Assembly: GCA_024195585.1 (NCBI GenBank)
Contig: SWBL01000117.1
Span: 1 to 64,000 of the forward strand
Length of the DNA: 64,000 nt
From: Aureobasidium sp. EXF-3400
Lineage: Eukaryota > Ascomycota > Dothideomycetes > Dothideales > Saccotheciaceae
Reading direction: 5' to 3'
Shown here piece after piece: positions 1 to 9,736 of the stretch. The notes below the pieces were generated by a model. It had not been told where the DNA came from. It did not search any database and saw only the letters and a list, made by a program, of their open reading frames with translations. The position numbers and the translations under genes were made by a program. Position 1 is the first letter of the stretch. Every line of letters starts with the position of its first letter.

Positions 1-1450
1 TAAGTAGCTAGTAGCTCTATAGGCTAAGTTTAGCTAATATAGAAGTAGTTAATAGTTAACTAATTCGAAGGGGAGGACTAAGGCTTTAATATAGTAGTTT
101 AAGAGGCTTACTTAGTAAGCTCTTACTTATACTTCTTATAGCTATGTATAATTAGCTCTTATATACGACGAGAGGGCGCCTCTAGAGTGCCCTTACTATA
201 TCGAACTACCTCTTACTAGTGCTAAGCTATATAGAAGATTACCTTATAGTAGTAGCTATAGCTAATAAAGTAAGTAAGGCTATAGCGTACTTTAATATAA
301 TAGCGTAGAGGGTCCTTATAGTTCTAGTAGTCTTATATACTACTTTAAAATAGCACTTATTTATCTATATACTAATTAGTAGTAGCTTCTAAGTGCTCTA
401 AGCGGCAATAACGGTTTTAACTAGATTACTAAGGCTAAGGCGTTAAGGCTTTATACGCTAGTAGTAATTTAGCTACTAGCTCTAAGCTATTAGGAGTCTA
501 TATTAACTTAATAGTAATAGAGAGTTTCTTTATACTACTCTAGCTATTAAAGCAAACAAGATCTATAGCCTTCTTCTAGTACTTAGTACTCTTTTCCTCT
601 CTAAGTAGAGTAACGATTTTAGTCTAATAGATACCATAAGCGCTAGTTAAAGCTATAATAGCTCTAACCTTCTATATATAGAAGAGGGCTATCTAACGAC
701 CCTCTAATATAGGGATAGTAGTATTATTTAGCTCTTTAAGAACCTCTAACTATAGCTTGTTACTACTAGTAAGGGTAGTATTAGTATTAGATAGCTTCTT
801 ATAGTTCTAGCGAGTATCGTATAATAGCTTAAATAGCATAATAGCGACGATAGGCGAAGTAGTAGTAGTAAGAGCTAAATTTAATAATACTCTACGTGCG
901 TAGAGGGTCCCTATAGCCTTCTAAGTAGCCTTACTAACTTTAGTAACTTTATTAGTAGTTATAGTTAAACGACGGCTTATTAGTACTAAGCTAGTAAAAG
1001 GCTTTACGGGTTAAACTTAAGGTGCGAGAGCCTATATCTTAGTCTTTCTTAAGGTATTTAATATATGCTTTTTTCCTAATATGTTTATTATATTAGAAAG
1101 AGGCTTCTAAGTAGTAGATACCTTATTAGAAGGTAGTTATAGTTGTTATTTAGCTAGTTAGTACTTTGCTAGAGCCTATCGTAAGCTAGCTTAAGGGAGC
1201 GTCTATTTATCTATAAGGTAAGCTAGTGCCTTGCTACGCGTAGATCGAGGTATTATAGATAGAGAGGCATTAGTAGCCTTCTCTTAAGTGTCTTTAAAGT
1301 ATATACGACGTCTTAAGCCTATATAGCTTAGTAGTTAAGCTAGCAAGGGTAGTGGCTCTAAGAGGCTCGATTTACGAGTTCTACTCTATAAGCACGTACG
1401 GCAAGTGCTAAAACTAGCTACTACTACTAGTAGCGCATCTAAGGTAGTAG
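1..1450. repeat. RIP-degraded repeat (dead transposable element or duplicated DNA)
   Basis: This block is extremely rich in TpA and almost free of CpA and TpG. The first 240 bases contain no CpA and only three TpG, while the first 60 bases alone hold 15 TpA. C-to-T change at CpA on both strands is the known product of repeat-induced point mutation in Pezizomycotina. No open frame survives and normal base composition returns between about 1450 and 1530. The original element cannot be named from this sequence. The block runs off the left edge, so its true length is unknown. Confidence 0.85.
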
Positions 1451-1578
1451 ATTAATCCATATCGACGTATAAACAGTGTAAATTAAGTGTAGTAAGTGGT
1501 ATATAGTTAGATTAGCGCGAGTAATTAGCTGCTCTAAGCATCGAGTTCGAAGTTGGGGGTGGCGAATTCTAATGGATT

Positions 1579-1914
1579 TTGAAACCGAGAATAATCGGAA
1601 TTCTCGGAGGAATGACTCCCCGACCATCTGCTATTCTCGAACATGACCATTTCTCTTTTCCACCTTTTCAACACACGTGTTGCTCCGAAGTACTCAATAC
1701 AATCATCACATATAGACTGCTACGGCCGTTCACTAATGAGGGTCACCGCGACCTGATTAGGGCCGCCGCGAAAAATGAACATGCCGGCTGATGGACGGTT
1801 CTTTCCACAGGCTGCTCTCGAGCCCTGCGCGGTCATATTGGACGCCTGTTGACTAATCATCGCACTTTTGGTATCTCTTGCGAGGTGTGATGACTGCATA
1901 CTGGAAAAGTGACT
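1579..1914 (+). pseudogene. Relic resembling an aspartate/glutamate racemase
   Basis: A frame entered at a TTG codon reads KPRIIGILGGMTP, which matches the N-terminal signature of the Asp/Glu racemase superfamily (usually an ATG followed by IGILGGM). About 55 residues later the same frame reads RDLIRAAAKNEHAG, like the helix before the first catalytic cysteine, then hits TGA at about 1789. Beyond that stop the frame continues as WTVLSTGC to another stop near 1914. There is no proper ATG and the middle does not look conserved, so this is at best a broken copy. It lies beside the RIP-mutated block, which fits erosion at a repeat border. The call rests mainly on one motif. Confidence 0.35.
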
Positions 1915-2120
1915 GCGAATTGGTCTTTCTTGCTACGTACTCCAGCTGGCTTCAATTTGATTCGGAGAAACGATGATACCGCCGGCCACAGTGTGCCATC
2001 CATGACAGCAAATCTTACGGCCGACTTGCTGTCTTGCATCGTTGCCTACGCCTTATCCAACGGATGAACATGTTCTTGTGATTATACATTCAGCTTACAG
2101 TTGCCTGCAGGGGCAGCTGA

Positions 2121-2130
2121 AATATAAAAC
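2121..2130 (+). promoter_or_regulatory. TATA-like box of the MFS gene
   Basis: An ATATAAAA core lies about 95 bases upstream of the MFS start codon, a normal distance for a fungal TATA element. The assignment is positional only. Confidence 0.4.
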
Positions 2131-2219
2131 GTTGGAAGCTTGTGGCATCTGCGAGAATCAAACACAATCAATTTTGATATACCACCACCTTCATATCATC
2201 AACACGTTCAACGTTGATC

Positions 2220-3981
2220 ATGTCTACCATCTCTGACAAACCGGCGTTCCACGACAAAGATCTCGAACACCAACGATCGAGTATCTCAGATCAGCAAGAA
2301 GTAAAGTTCGACAGGGGCATCCCCGATTGGCAATGGTATCTGGTTTGTGTTGGCATCTTTGCTGGGGCCTTGTTATACGGTATGAACTTGTCAATCTTCC
2401 CGAATGTCTCGACATGGTGGCTGACTACCTACTCCAAAGGTCTCGATACCACAATCTCAGCAGATGTCCAAGGGCCGATCCTTGAAACGTTCGGGGACAT
2501 TGAGAAACTCTCCTGGGTTGGCATTGGCTTTCCTATGGGATCCGTGTCCATCGTTCTGCTGGTCGGAGCTCTCTACGCCCTGTTCGAGATCAAATGGATG
2601 TTCATTGGCAGTCTCGTATTGTTTGAAGCTGGTTCTGCGCTTTGTGGAGCTGCACCTAATATGAACGCGCTGGTTGTTGGTCGAGTCATAGCTGGTATGG
2701 GTGGTGCTGGCATGTACTTGGGGTAGGTTCTAAGGCTGAGATTCATCTCGGGACCATGATATGCTAATGTATAACTCCGACAGGGCGTTGACTTACATCA
2801 CAACCTTCACAAGCAAAAAAGAACAGCCCATCTATAACGCTTTGATCGGTTTGTGCTGGGGTACAGGCAGTATCCTAGGCCCAGTCGTTGGGGGCGGGTT
2901 CGCCGACAGTTCTGCGACCTGGAGATGGGCCTTCTACATCAACTTGCCTTTAGCTGCTGTCACCTCTCCTATCTACCTCTTCCTTTTTCCAACTCACGAC
3001 CCAAGACCGGACACTAGTGCTAAGCAGAAGCTCGCCACGGTCGACTGGCTGGGTGCTTTCTTGTTTGCCAGCATGTTCGCTATCTTACAAGTTGCGCTAA
3101 CATTCAGTGGCTCATTGTGGAAATGGCACGAAGCTGGTCCAATCGCCCTTTGGGTTGTCTTTTTCGTCTTTCTGGTCGCCTTTGTTGTGCAACAAGCCTT
3201 CTGTATCGCCACCGTACCATCGCGTCGACTGTTCCCAGTTCACTTCCTTAAAAGTAGAACTTTGATACTACTTTATACGGGAACAGCGGCGTCTTCGACT
3301 GGACTTGCTCTCGGCGTCTACTACATCCCGATCTTCTTTCAGTTTACAAGAGGTGACTCACCGATCAAGGCTGCTGTGCGACTACTACCTTACATCTGTG
3401 TCTTTGTCGCATCGGTCATGCTAAGTGGCGGTCTCTTACCAGTCTTCGGCCGCTACCAACCTTTCTACATCATCAGCGGTGTGCTATTGGTCATCGGCGG
3501 CGCTCTGATGCATACCGTCCATTTAGACACCTCAACATCCAAAATTTATGGATATGAGGTCTTGATGGCTTTCGGAGCAGGCATGAGCATGCAAGTAGCC
3601 TACTCCGTTGCTGTCGCCGTTGTCGACAAACTCGATACTCTAAATGCGGTTGGATTCATCAATGTGGCTCAGATCGGATCGATCAGCCTTGGCCTCAGCA
3701 TTGCTGGTTGCTTGTATCAGAACATCGGGTTCGACAATATCAAGAACGCCGTATCAGCATACCACTTCTCAGACACTGAGATCAGAGCCGCGCTTGGTGG
3801 TGCCCATTCTGCCATACTGGCTAGTGGAGACATGGAGCTCAAGCGTGCGGTACTAGAGGCTATCGCCGCCACGCTTAGAGACATTTGGGTTTTGAGCATC
3901 GTGGCGGGCGCGGTTGCTCTTCTGAGTGGTGTGTTTATGAAGAGGGAGAAGCTCAACCTGGAGATGACCGCAGGAGGTTGA
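2220..3981 (+). CDS. MFS drug/siderophore-type exporter (DHA2, 14-TM)
   Basis: Exons 2220-2722 and 2784-3981 encode 566 residues. The 61-base intron has a GCTAATG branch site and ends in CAG. The protein has a polar N-terminus of about 40 residues and then many hydrophobic segments. GRVIAGMGGAGMYLG lies near residue 154, the antiporter motif C region GTGSILGPVVGGG near 194-206, and WRWAFYINLPLAAV near 214. This combination marks the 14-spanner DHA2 drug:H+ antiporter group, which in fungi includes toxin and siderophore pumps at the plasma membrane. The substrate cannot be told from sequence. The start is the first ATG in frame; a TTG two codons upstream is not used. The gene stands alone next to a RIP-damaged repeat, with no biosynthetic partners in view. 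Confidence 0.9.
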
Positions 3982-4787
3982 GAAAAACGAACCAGACAAT
4001 GACTGATGTCGCTTGTACTTTGTGTTTTGACATTTGAGGGGATCGGGAGCCTACTAGTACTTCATGCAACTTGGTTAAACGCGTTAGCTAGAGGTTATAG
4101 AAGTAATAACATATGGTTTCTAACAGGGATAAACAAAAAGCCATCTTCTTCGCAAATAATTAAAGACACTGGTAGTCAGGAGAGTACTTGAAGTTGCAAA
4201 CTACCTTTTATGTCCTGTCAGCGGCACAAATGCGAAATGAAACAACCAAGCGTCAGATTCGAACCCTGGTCCTCACTGTCAAAGCTTTATATACCAGCTC
4301 AATGAGATTCAATTTCAGAGGGAAAACACGGTCACTTGGCACAAGTGGTAAACCGCGCCTCAGATAATCACCCTGGAGCTGCCGAGAACACGGACAGTCG
4401 CTACCGGCGCCAGAGTCATTACTTACTACCATCAAAGTCCTCCTGTTTCTAACCAACAACCCGGTCAGGCGCAACTGGTATCAGGTAGCCTTTGAAACCT
4501 CTTTTTTTTTTTGGTCCTCGTCTCGTGAAGATCAGAGAAGGAGACTTCTTTTGTTTTTTGTGGATAGAAGACATGAAACCCAGAAACTGATTGTTTTTCA
4601 AGCAACGAGTGTGAGGGCATGATTGACGGGAATGATACGCGGGATGGTTTAAGGTCCAGTGATCATACGTTCTGAAATAAACTAACTCATCCAAGCTCCC
4701 TTACCCACCACAAAGCCTAGGCACCACCCTCTTTGCCACCAACCCATATATACTAGATACCTTGGGATGCTTTTAACCAGCAAAACA
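3982..4787. other. Intergenic region
   Basis: This holds the 3' flank of the MFS gene, a run of T at about 4502-4512, and a degenerate tRNA-like stretch on the minus strand (4246-4339, see findings). A TATATA motif at about 4746-4751 lies roughly 40 bases before the tRNA, as expected for TFIIIB binding. No convincing protein gene is seen. Confidence 0.6.
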
Positions 4788-4917
4788 GCCGTGGTGGTGT
4801 AGTGGTAGCACACCCGATTCTTGGTCATTCGTTTCATACCATCGTTTGATTAGTCATTCACTTATCTAGTCATTCTTTCGGATCGGGAGATCGCAGGTTC
4901 GAATCCTGCCTACGGTG
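4788..4917 (+). tRNA. tRNA gene with 58-base insert in the anticodon loop (Lys-CTT or Arg, uncertain)
   Basis: The acceptor stem GCCGTGG (4788-4794) pairs with CTACGGT (4910-4916), with two G-U pairs and discriminator G at 4917. The D arm is GTG/CAC around AGTGG. The anticodon stem is CCCGA (4813-4817)/TCGGG (4883-4887), the variable loop AGATC, and the T arm GCAGG-TTCGAAT-CCTGC (4893-4909), which carries a perfect B box. With the intron at the canonical 37/38 site (4824-4881) the anticodon is CTT (Lys). However G37 is abnormal for a Lys tRNA, and the variable loop, T arm and discriminator look like fungal tRNA-Arg. The bases just before the 3' stem read T-TCG-G-A, an Arg-TCG loop. The gene is well supported; its identity is not. 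Confidence 0.75.
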
Positions 4918-4920
4918 CTC

Positions 4921-4931
4921 TTTTTTTTTTT
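4921..4931 (+). terminator. RNA polymerase III terminator
   Basis: A run of eleven T residues starts three bases after the discriminator base of the tRNA gene, as expected for Pol III termination. Confidence 0.75.
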
Positions 4932-5167
4932 GCCTATCAACACACCTTGCTATCCATCGACGCTCCTTTGTGACTATCGCTAGGGAGGCACGAATGATGG
5001 GGATCAAAAAGGATAAGCAAAGAGGGTTACTCATCTTCTTAAAGGACTACGCGAGGGAAGGAATGCAAAGGAATGTGTAACAAGCTAAACCATCAGACTC
5101 CTGCCCACACCATGTTTATGCGTGCGCTTGTCCTTCAATAGGACATTTCAGACACAGAAGTTTTCCT

Positions 5168-5947
5168 TCACTGACCGAATCGCTTTGCGACAGTGTCCAT
5201 CACAGCGTCCACCTCAGACTCAGTAGCGACTTCCTTCTCGTCGTCTCCAAACTCGGGATCTTCGTGACCATCACCATCAGCCTTGTTTTTCTTCTTGCTC
5301 TCATCGTCGCTGGTGACTTTGGGCTTGAAATCGTTGGTACCGGAAGTAGAATCGCTAGTGGTTGAGGAACCGGCGAGCTCATGAGTAGGAGTTGCGTTCT
5401 GGGCTTGCTTGGCCTTCTTGAGTAGAGTCTTCTTCTGGCGCTTCGAGAGTTTGGGTGGGGATGGAGTCGCAGCTGCAGCGGTTTGGTCTTCGACACTGCT
5501 CGATTTGCGATCATCGGCAAGAACAGGGGTAGCATCTTGGATAGCCAAGCCAGCAAGACTCTGTGAGACATTGTCCTGCTCCTCAGTCCTCTGTCCATCA
5601 AGCTTTGCCTTCTCAGCCTGTGCCTTCTCCTTCTTGCGCTGGTACTTCTTCTTGTTCTTTGCGCGCTTCTTCTCCTTTTCCTCTTCGGTAGGGTCGGCGG
5701 GAAGTTCTTCGTCACTGTCGAGTTCCCAGATGCGCTGTTCTTGCTGCTCAGGCTGCGTCCTCTCGATGTCGAAAACGACACCGGGGTTTCCTTCAATCAC
5801 GTCGGCGACCATGGAGGAGAACATTTCGTTTCTGTAGCCCTCGCGCATCTGGAATATGGTTAGCATGGCGATCGAGATCTTGACTTGTGTGATACTTACG
5901 TAGTGCTCGCGAATCTTGGAGATGGGGATACCACGGAAGGTTTCCAT
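5168..5947 (-). CDS. Lysine-rich hypothetical protein
   Basis: Exon 1 is 5900-5947 and exon 2 is 5168-5848, joined across a 51-base phase-0 intron with GTAAGT donor, CTAAC branch and CAG acceptor; 242 residues. The N-terminus METFRGIPISKIREHY continues as MREGYRNEMF, which looks like a folded conserved head of about 50 residues. It is followed by an acidic stretch (about 55-75), a Lys/Glu-rich coiled-coil-like segment (about 75-105) and a low-complexity Ser/Thr/Lys tail. I do not recognise the family. Charge and low complexity suggest a nuclear or nucleolar protein, but that is inference. The intron is a multiple of three with no stop, so retention would only insert 17 residues. Confidence 0.7.
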   Translation of the reverse strand: METFRGIPISKIREHYVSITQVKISIAMLTIFQMREGYRNEMFSSMVADVIEGNPGVVFDIERTQPEQQEQRIWELDSDEELPADPTEEEKEKKRAKNKKKYQRKKEKAQAEKAKLDGQRTEEQDNVSQSLAGLAIQDATPVLADDRKSSSVEDQTAAAATPSPPKLSKRQKKTLLKKAKQAQNATPTHELAGSSTTSDSTSGTNDFKPKVTSDDESKKKNKADGDGHEDPEFGDDEKEVATESEVDAVMDTVAKRFGQ

Positions 5948-7041
5948 TTTGGTGAACTTTGATGAATATGTGGCACTGAGTTGGGTTGTGGGAGAGTCGA
6001 CGATGTAGTGGCTTGGAGGGCGGGTTGATAAATGTACAAGTGACTGATGCTGGGGGCATCAAACGACAACACAAACGAGCAAACGCCGAGGCACAACACG
6101 ATAATTCAAAGAATGCACCGGATGGATGATTATCGTAACATGCTGAATTTCTACAAAGTTAGATAAAACCATGATATGTCAATTGCTGGTCAAGATAAGC
6201 AAGCGACGAAGCATGTTGCTCTTTCCCAGTCACCAGCTCACAATACTGCTCTGCCATGTGCACGAGCCGCTTCTTTCTCCAAAGCAGTACTAAACATCAA
6301 CAAAGAACGAGAGAACTCTTCAAAGATCTGATCACAAGTCAAATTCGGCAAAGCACTACCAAGGCCTTCCTGTAGCAGAGTGACCTTCTTCAATCTCCTC
6401 GGCACCCTCGCTCTCTTCTTCTGCCTCCTCGTCAATGTTTGCTTCGGTGTCTATGCTTTCATCCTGGTGTAGCTTCTTCTTCTTCTTCTTCTTCTTCTTC
6501 TTCTTCTTTAGAGCTCTGTTCTTGTTCTCGTCCCTGTTGTGATTGTTCTTTATCTTGGCGACAAGCTGCTTTCACAAGTGATCCAGATAAGGTCAATGAC
6601 CCTATTGTCGATAAAGAACCGAGAACCGGACGGGATGAATTCGCAGACGGAAATGTTGCAACAAGGCTGCTTCAAGACACTGGCAGGTAACGGTTCATTT
6701 TAAGCCACTTTCTTTCCATGACTGACTTGCTTGATGGATGAGAACACAGTATTGTAGTTCTGTGTTCGGTGATCGTGATGGGATCTCTCAAGTCTGCATT
6801 GTATGCTATGAAACTGGCAGTCACGACGCCGACTAGAAAGTCGTCGTCTAGAAGTGCTGACTAACCATCGACCTCCCGAACATCAACCGTGCATAAACTC
6901 CGAGCTCCGCAATGATCAAAGGTGACTCCCAATCGACATAACGTGACATGGCCTGACAGGCTGCATATCATGTAGGAAGTCATTGATATATTCTCTAACA
7001 ACCACCACGATGTTTCTTCATCTCCAAGTCTGGTCGGCTGA
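5948..7041. other. Intergenic region with a microsatellite
   Basis: About 1.1 kb between a minus-strand and a plus-strand gene, so it includes two divergent promoters. It carries a CTT microsatellite (6473-6509). A minus-strand open stretch at 6238-6435 ends in a plausible helical sequence (about 48 residues) but has no ATG and no clear upstream exon, so I do not call it a gene. Confidence 0.5.
6473..6509. repeat. (CTT)12 microsatellite
   Basis: Twelve uninterrupted CTT units are seen. On the minus strand it would encode poly-Lys, poly-Glu or poly-Arg depending on frame, but no confident gene covers it. Confidence 0.9.
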
Positions 7042-7963
7042 ATGCCTCGTGTGTTTGTTGTTACCACCGTAGCTCTTGCAATTGCTTTGTTAGTCGCCTA
7101 CAAGTCTTCCAATATGGACAATGCTGGGAACGACCTACACTGGGCTGACGGCCCTTGTGAGCTCGTACATACGCCACAATTTCTACATAAAAAAGATGAT
7201 ATCTGGACAAAGGGCGCGACACATATGGCACTACTCCACAACGCCATCCTTCGAGGCTTTAACAGCATTTATCTTCAAGCACCTCATGTCAAAGTTGAGG
7301 ACTATACTGCCTTTGTTGGATACAGCCTCACCTGGTATCGATTTGTCAAAAGTCATCATGATGATGAGGAAGCAGAACTGTTCCCGAAGGTTGATGACAT
7401 TTTGAAAGAGGATGGTATATGGAACGAAACGCATCAAGAGCATGGTATATACGACATCTGCAGGACTGGCGTAACCACAACACTGACAAACAGCAGAGTC
7501 GTTCCTTGAAGGTCTCGCAAATTTCGATACCTACTTGGCCGACCTTCCCTCGGCCTCTTCATTCGACGGTACCAAGCTCGTTGCCATCATGGATACATTC
7601 CGAGAACCTTTTACACACCACTTCCACAACGAGATATCTACAATCGCCTCTTTCGCATCCCTTCCAAGCGCCCCTCCTGCCGACTCTCCAGAAGCCTCTG
7701 CTGCCGCAGCGACGTTCAAAGCATGGGGAAAAAAGACTCTCACCAAGGCCGGCATGACGGATGTTGTTCCCTTCGCTCTCCTCAACTTGGACAGAACATT
7801 CGAAGATGGCATGTGGGCTGCTTGGCCTCCTATGCCTGGCCCTGTTAGATGGATGATGGTGAATATGTTTGGCAGCTGGAACTGGGCCTGGTGGAAGTTT
7901 GCGAGTTGTGATGCTCAAGGTAATCCCAAACCGCTGTATGCGCTCGAGAATCACAAGGCATAG
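7042..7963 (+). CDS. Hemerythrin-like (HHE) domain protein with N-terminal membrane anchor
   Basis: Exons 7042-7444 and 7497-7963 give 289 residues; the 52-base intron joins in frame as QEH/E/SFL. Residues 4-20 form one hydrophobic segment, a signal anchor or signal peptide. The body has the spaced His/Glu pattern of HHE four-helix bundles: HNAILRGFN, then SHHDDEEAELFP, then THHFHNE near the middle. Hemerythrin-like folds bind a di-iron centre and handle O2, NO or iron, and many Pezizomycotina encode such proteins without known function. The second half, rich in Trp near WNWAWWKF, is a conserved-looking tail. The first ATG is used as start. It may face the secretory pathway, unlike bacterial cytoplasmic members. 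Confidence 0.8.
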
Positions 7964-8159
7964 TGGAGTATGATGTTTCGTGGATGCTTGCATCCTCATA
8001 TGGAATTTTTCAGTTCTTTTGATTTCTTGTTTCTTACTAGGTAGTCTCTCGGGCATGACACTTGATCTCGATGTTTGAAAACACTCGACATGGGCGTATT
8101 ATGTCACCTTGCGATTGCACTTCATGTAAGGCCGACGGGCTGACTAGATGGAGACAGCC

Positions 8160-9238
8160 TCAAAGAGAAGCTCGTTCTGGTTCAGTCCCAGAGCTCAAAG
8201 GTCACCTACATCTTTCCCGAGTATTGGAGCTCAAACAAGCCTGGCTTGCGCGCTTTGTCGTGGATCTCGTCAATGGCCTTACCGACATCCCAATTGAGAA
8301 CGTCTTCACCTTCCCCAGTTCGCCTCGCTATCCTCAATCTCGTCATTCCAAACCATATATCTCATGGCCTTCTTCTCCACCTTTCATCTAGCTGCAGAGG
8401 TTTCCATCGCTTGTCGTCCAGCTCTTTGGTGTATGGCTTATCACCCAGGAAAATACCATGGAAAGGGAGTGTTTTGTGTGGTTGCGTTTCGTCGTCGAGA
8501 CTGAGAAGCTCGATTTTCAGACCAGACGTCAGTGGGTCATTGGCCAGTGTCGCGTTGAACTGTTTCCCAGCAAGGACAACAAATGGGTCTGCCCACTTCC
8601 ACGGTTCTCGGTTATCATTATCATATGCATCGTTCCGTGCCCATGTCTCGCTAAAGTGCGGTGGCAGAAGAGGGCTGACTGATTCTTCGTACCTCGGAGG
8701 ATCTTACATCTCTTCTGGTAAAGTAACGCGTTCGCGATCTTCAGAGTCGGGACCGCGCTTTCTCGGTGGCTTGTGCTATTGGCATGTAGAGGCGTGTCTG
8801 GAGTCGTCAAGGTCTTTGATTGTCGTGGTGAGATTTGCTATCTCGAAATCACGTTCGTTGAGCTGGCCTATCAGATCCGCGATCTTTCCCAAGAGTACAT
8901 TGATTATGGAGAGGATTCTGAGAATACTCAGATGAAGCTCACGATATGCCACAGAAAAACGAACGCCAGAAACAAGTTACTCGGATTTGATTTCCATGAG
9001 CAATCCCCCTTCTTTGACTATGATTGTGAACTTTTCTGAGCAAGTAGCTAAGATCCTCTTTCCCTCGACCACTGTGAGGGTCAGGCTTCAGCTGATGTCA
9101 ATGAACAATTTCTTTTCGATCGTGACCAGCAATTTCATCCTTCTTGCAGTGTAAAAGCCCCCAGTAGATACTTCCATGAGATGCCTTTTTCGACCATCCT
9201 CATGCAGATGAGCCGACCATGCACGTCTTCCTCCTCGA
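8160..9238 (-). pseudogene. Decayed minus-strand gene, family not recognised
   Basis: One minus-strand frame reads as protein-like sequence for about 300 codons but is broken by TGA near 9090, TAA near 8978, TAG near 8778 and TAA near 8706, then TGA near 8363. Between the stops it is coherent: an internal part reads EKFTIIVKEGGLLMEIKSE, then a long amphipathic helix with LNERDFEIANL, then PWKWADPFVVLAGKQFN and FHGIFLGDKPYTKELDDKRW. At 8370-8315 the good frame shifts to RYMVWNDEIEDSEANWG and back, and another shift lies near 9150. Three stops are explained by CAA/CAG to TAA/TAG, that is C-to-T at CpA. A multi-intron live gene is less likely, since the sequence runs straight through the stops. 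It may once have been joined to the F-box segment just upstream. Confidence 0.55.
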
Positions 9239-9736
9239 TCAACACTTGTCATTTAGACTGTGCATGATAGGATGTCTGACAGGCCACACCTCAGGCGGCC
9301 ATAACGTGACCGTCGCAGGCATTCTAACCCACACCTTCCAGGTATACATGACGAGATCCTTTGGTGCATGCGTCCAAGTAATGTAGTAACACACCAAGGG
9401 TAAGGCCGAGATTCTGACAACATACAGTCTCTGACCCCACACCACAAAAACAGTCTTAACGGCGCGGAACCAGCGCAAGTGTTTGTTCTCAAGCACGGAG
9501 CGTGAGAAGGCAGCTGGGTCTTTGACAAGTGTTGCGTTGTTGAGGCTTGGGCTGAGGGAGTAGGTGCCGAGGGTGTTTTGGCCCAGTACCAGAGTTTGGA
9601 TGAGCTGTTCTGAGGCTAACGAGTGGAGGGTTTTGCTGGTCAGACAAAGGTTCTTGAGGGAAGTTGTTGGGCACCACTGTAAGATTTCGAGCCAGATGTC
9701 GGGTGGAAAGACGCCGGATGGTTGCTGGAAAGTCAT
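9239..9736 (-). CDS. F-box domain protein, probably truncated
   Basis: From the ATG at 9734-9736 the frame gives 165 residues. Residues 8-50 read PPDIWLEILQWCPTTSLKNL and then a CLTSK..HSLASE continuation, a good F-box signature that normally binds Skp1 in SCF ubiquitin ligases. After about residue 90 the sequence loses obvious regularity and stops at 9239, whereas fungal F-box proteins are usually 300-600 residues. The decayed frame directly downstream (8160-9238) may be its lost C-terminal part, so this may itself be a pseudogene fragment. A GTATGT donor near residue 105 could start an intron, but I could not find a convincing next exon. Confidence 0.5.
   Translation of the reverse strand: MTFQQPSGVFPPDIWLEILQWCPTTSLKNLCLTSKTLHSLASEQLIQTLVLGQNTLGTYSLSPSLNNATLVKDPAAFSRSVLENKHLRWFRAVKTVFVVWGQRLYVVRISALPLVCYYITWTHAPKDLVMYTWKVWVRMPATVTLWPPEVWPVRHPIMHSLNDKC

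Noticed and set aside
8246..8935. 229-codon plus-strand frame
   Set aside because: Shadow of the decayed minus-strand gene; it has no recognised motif.
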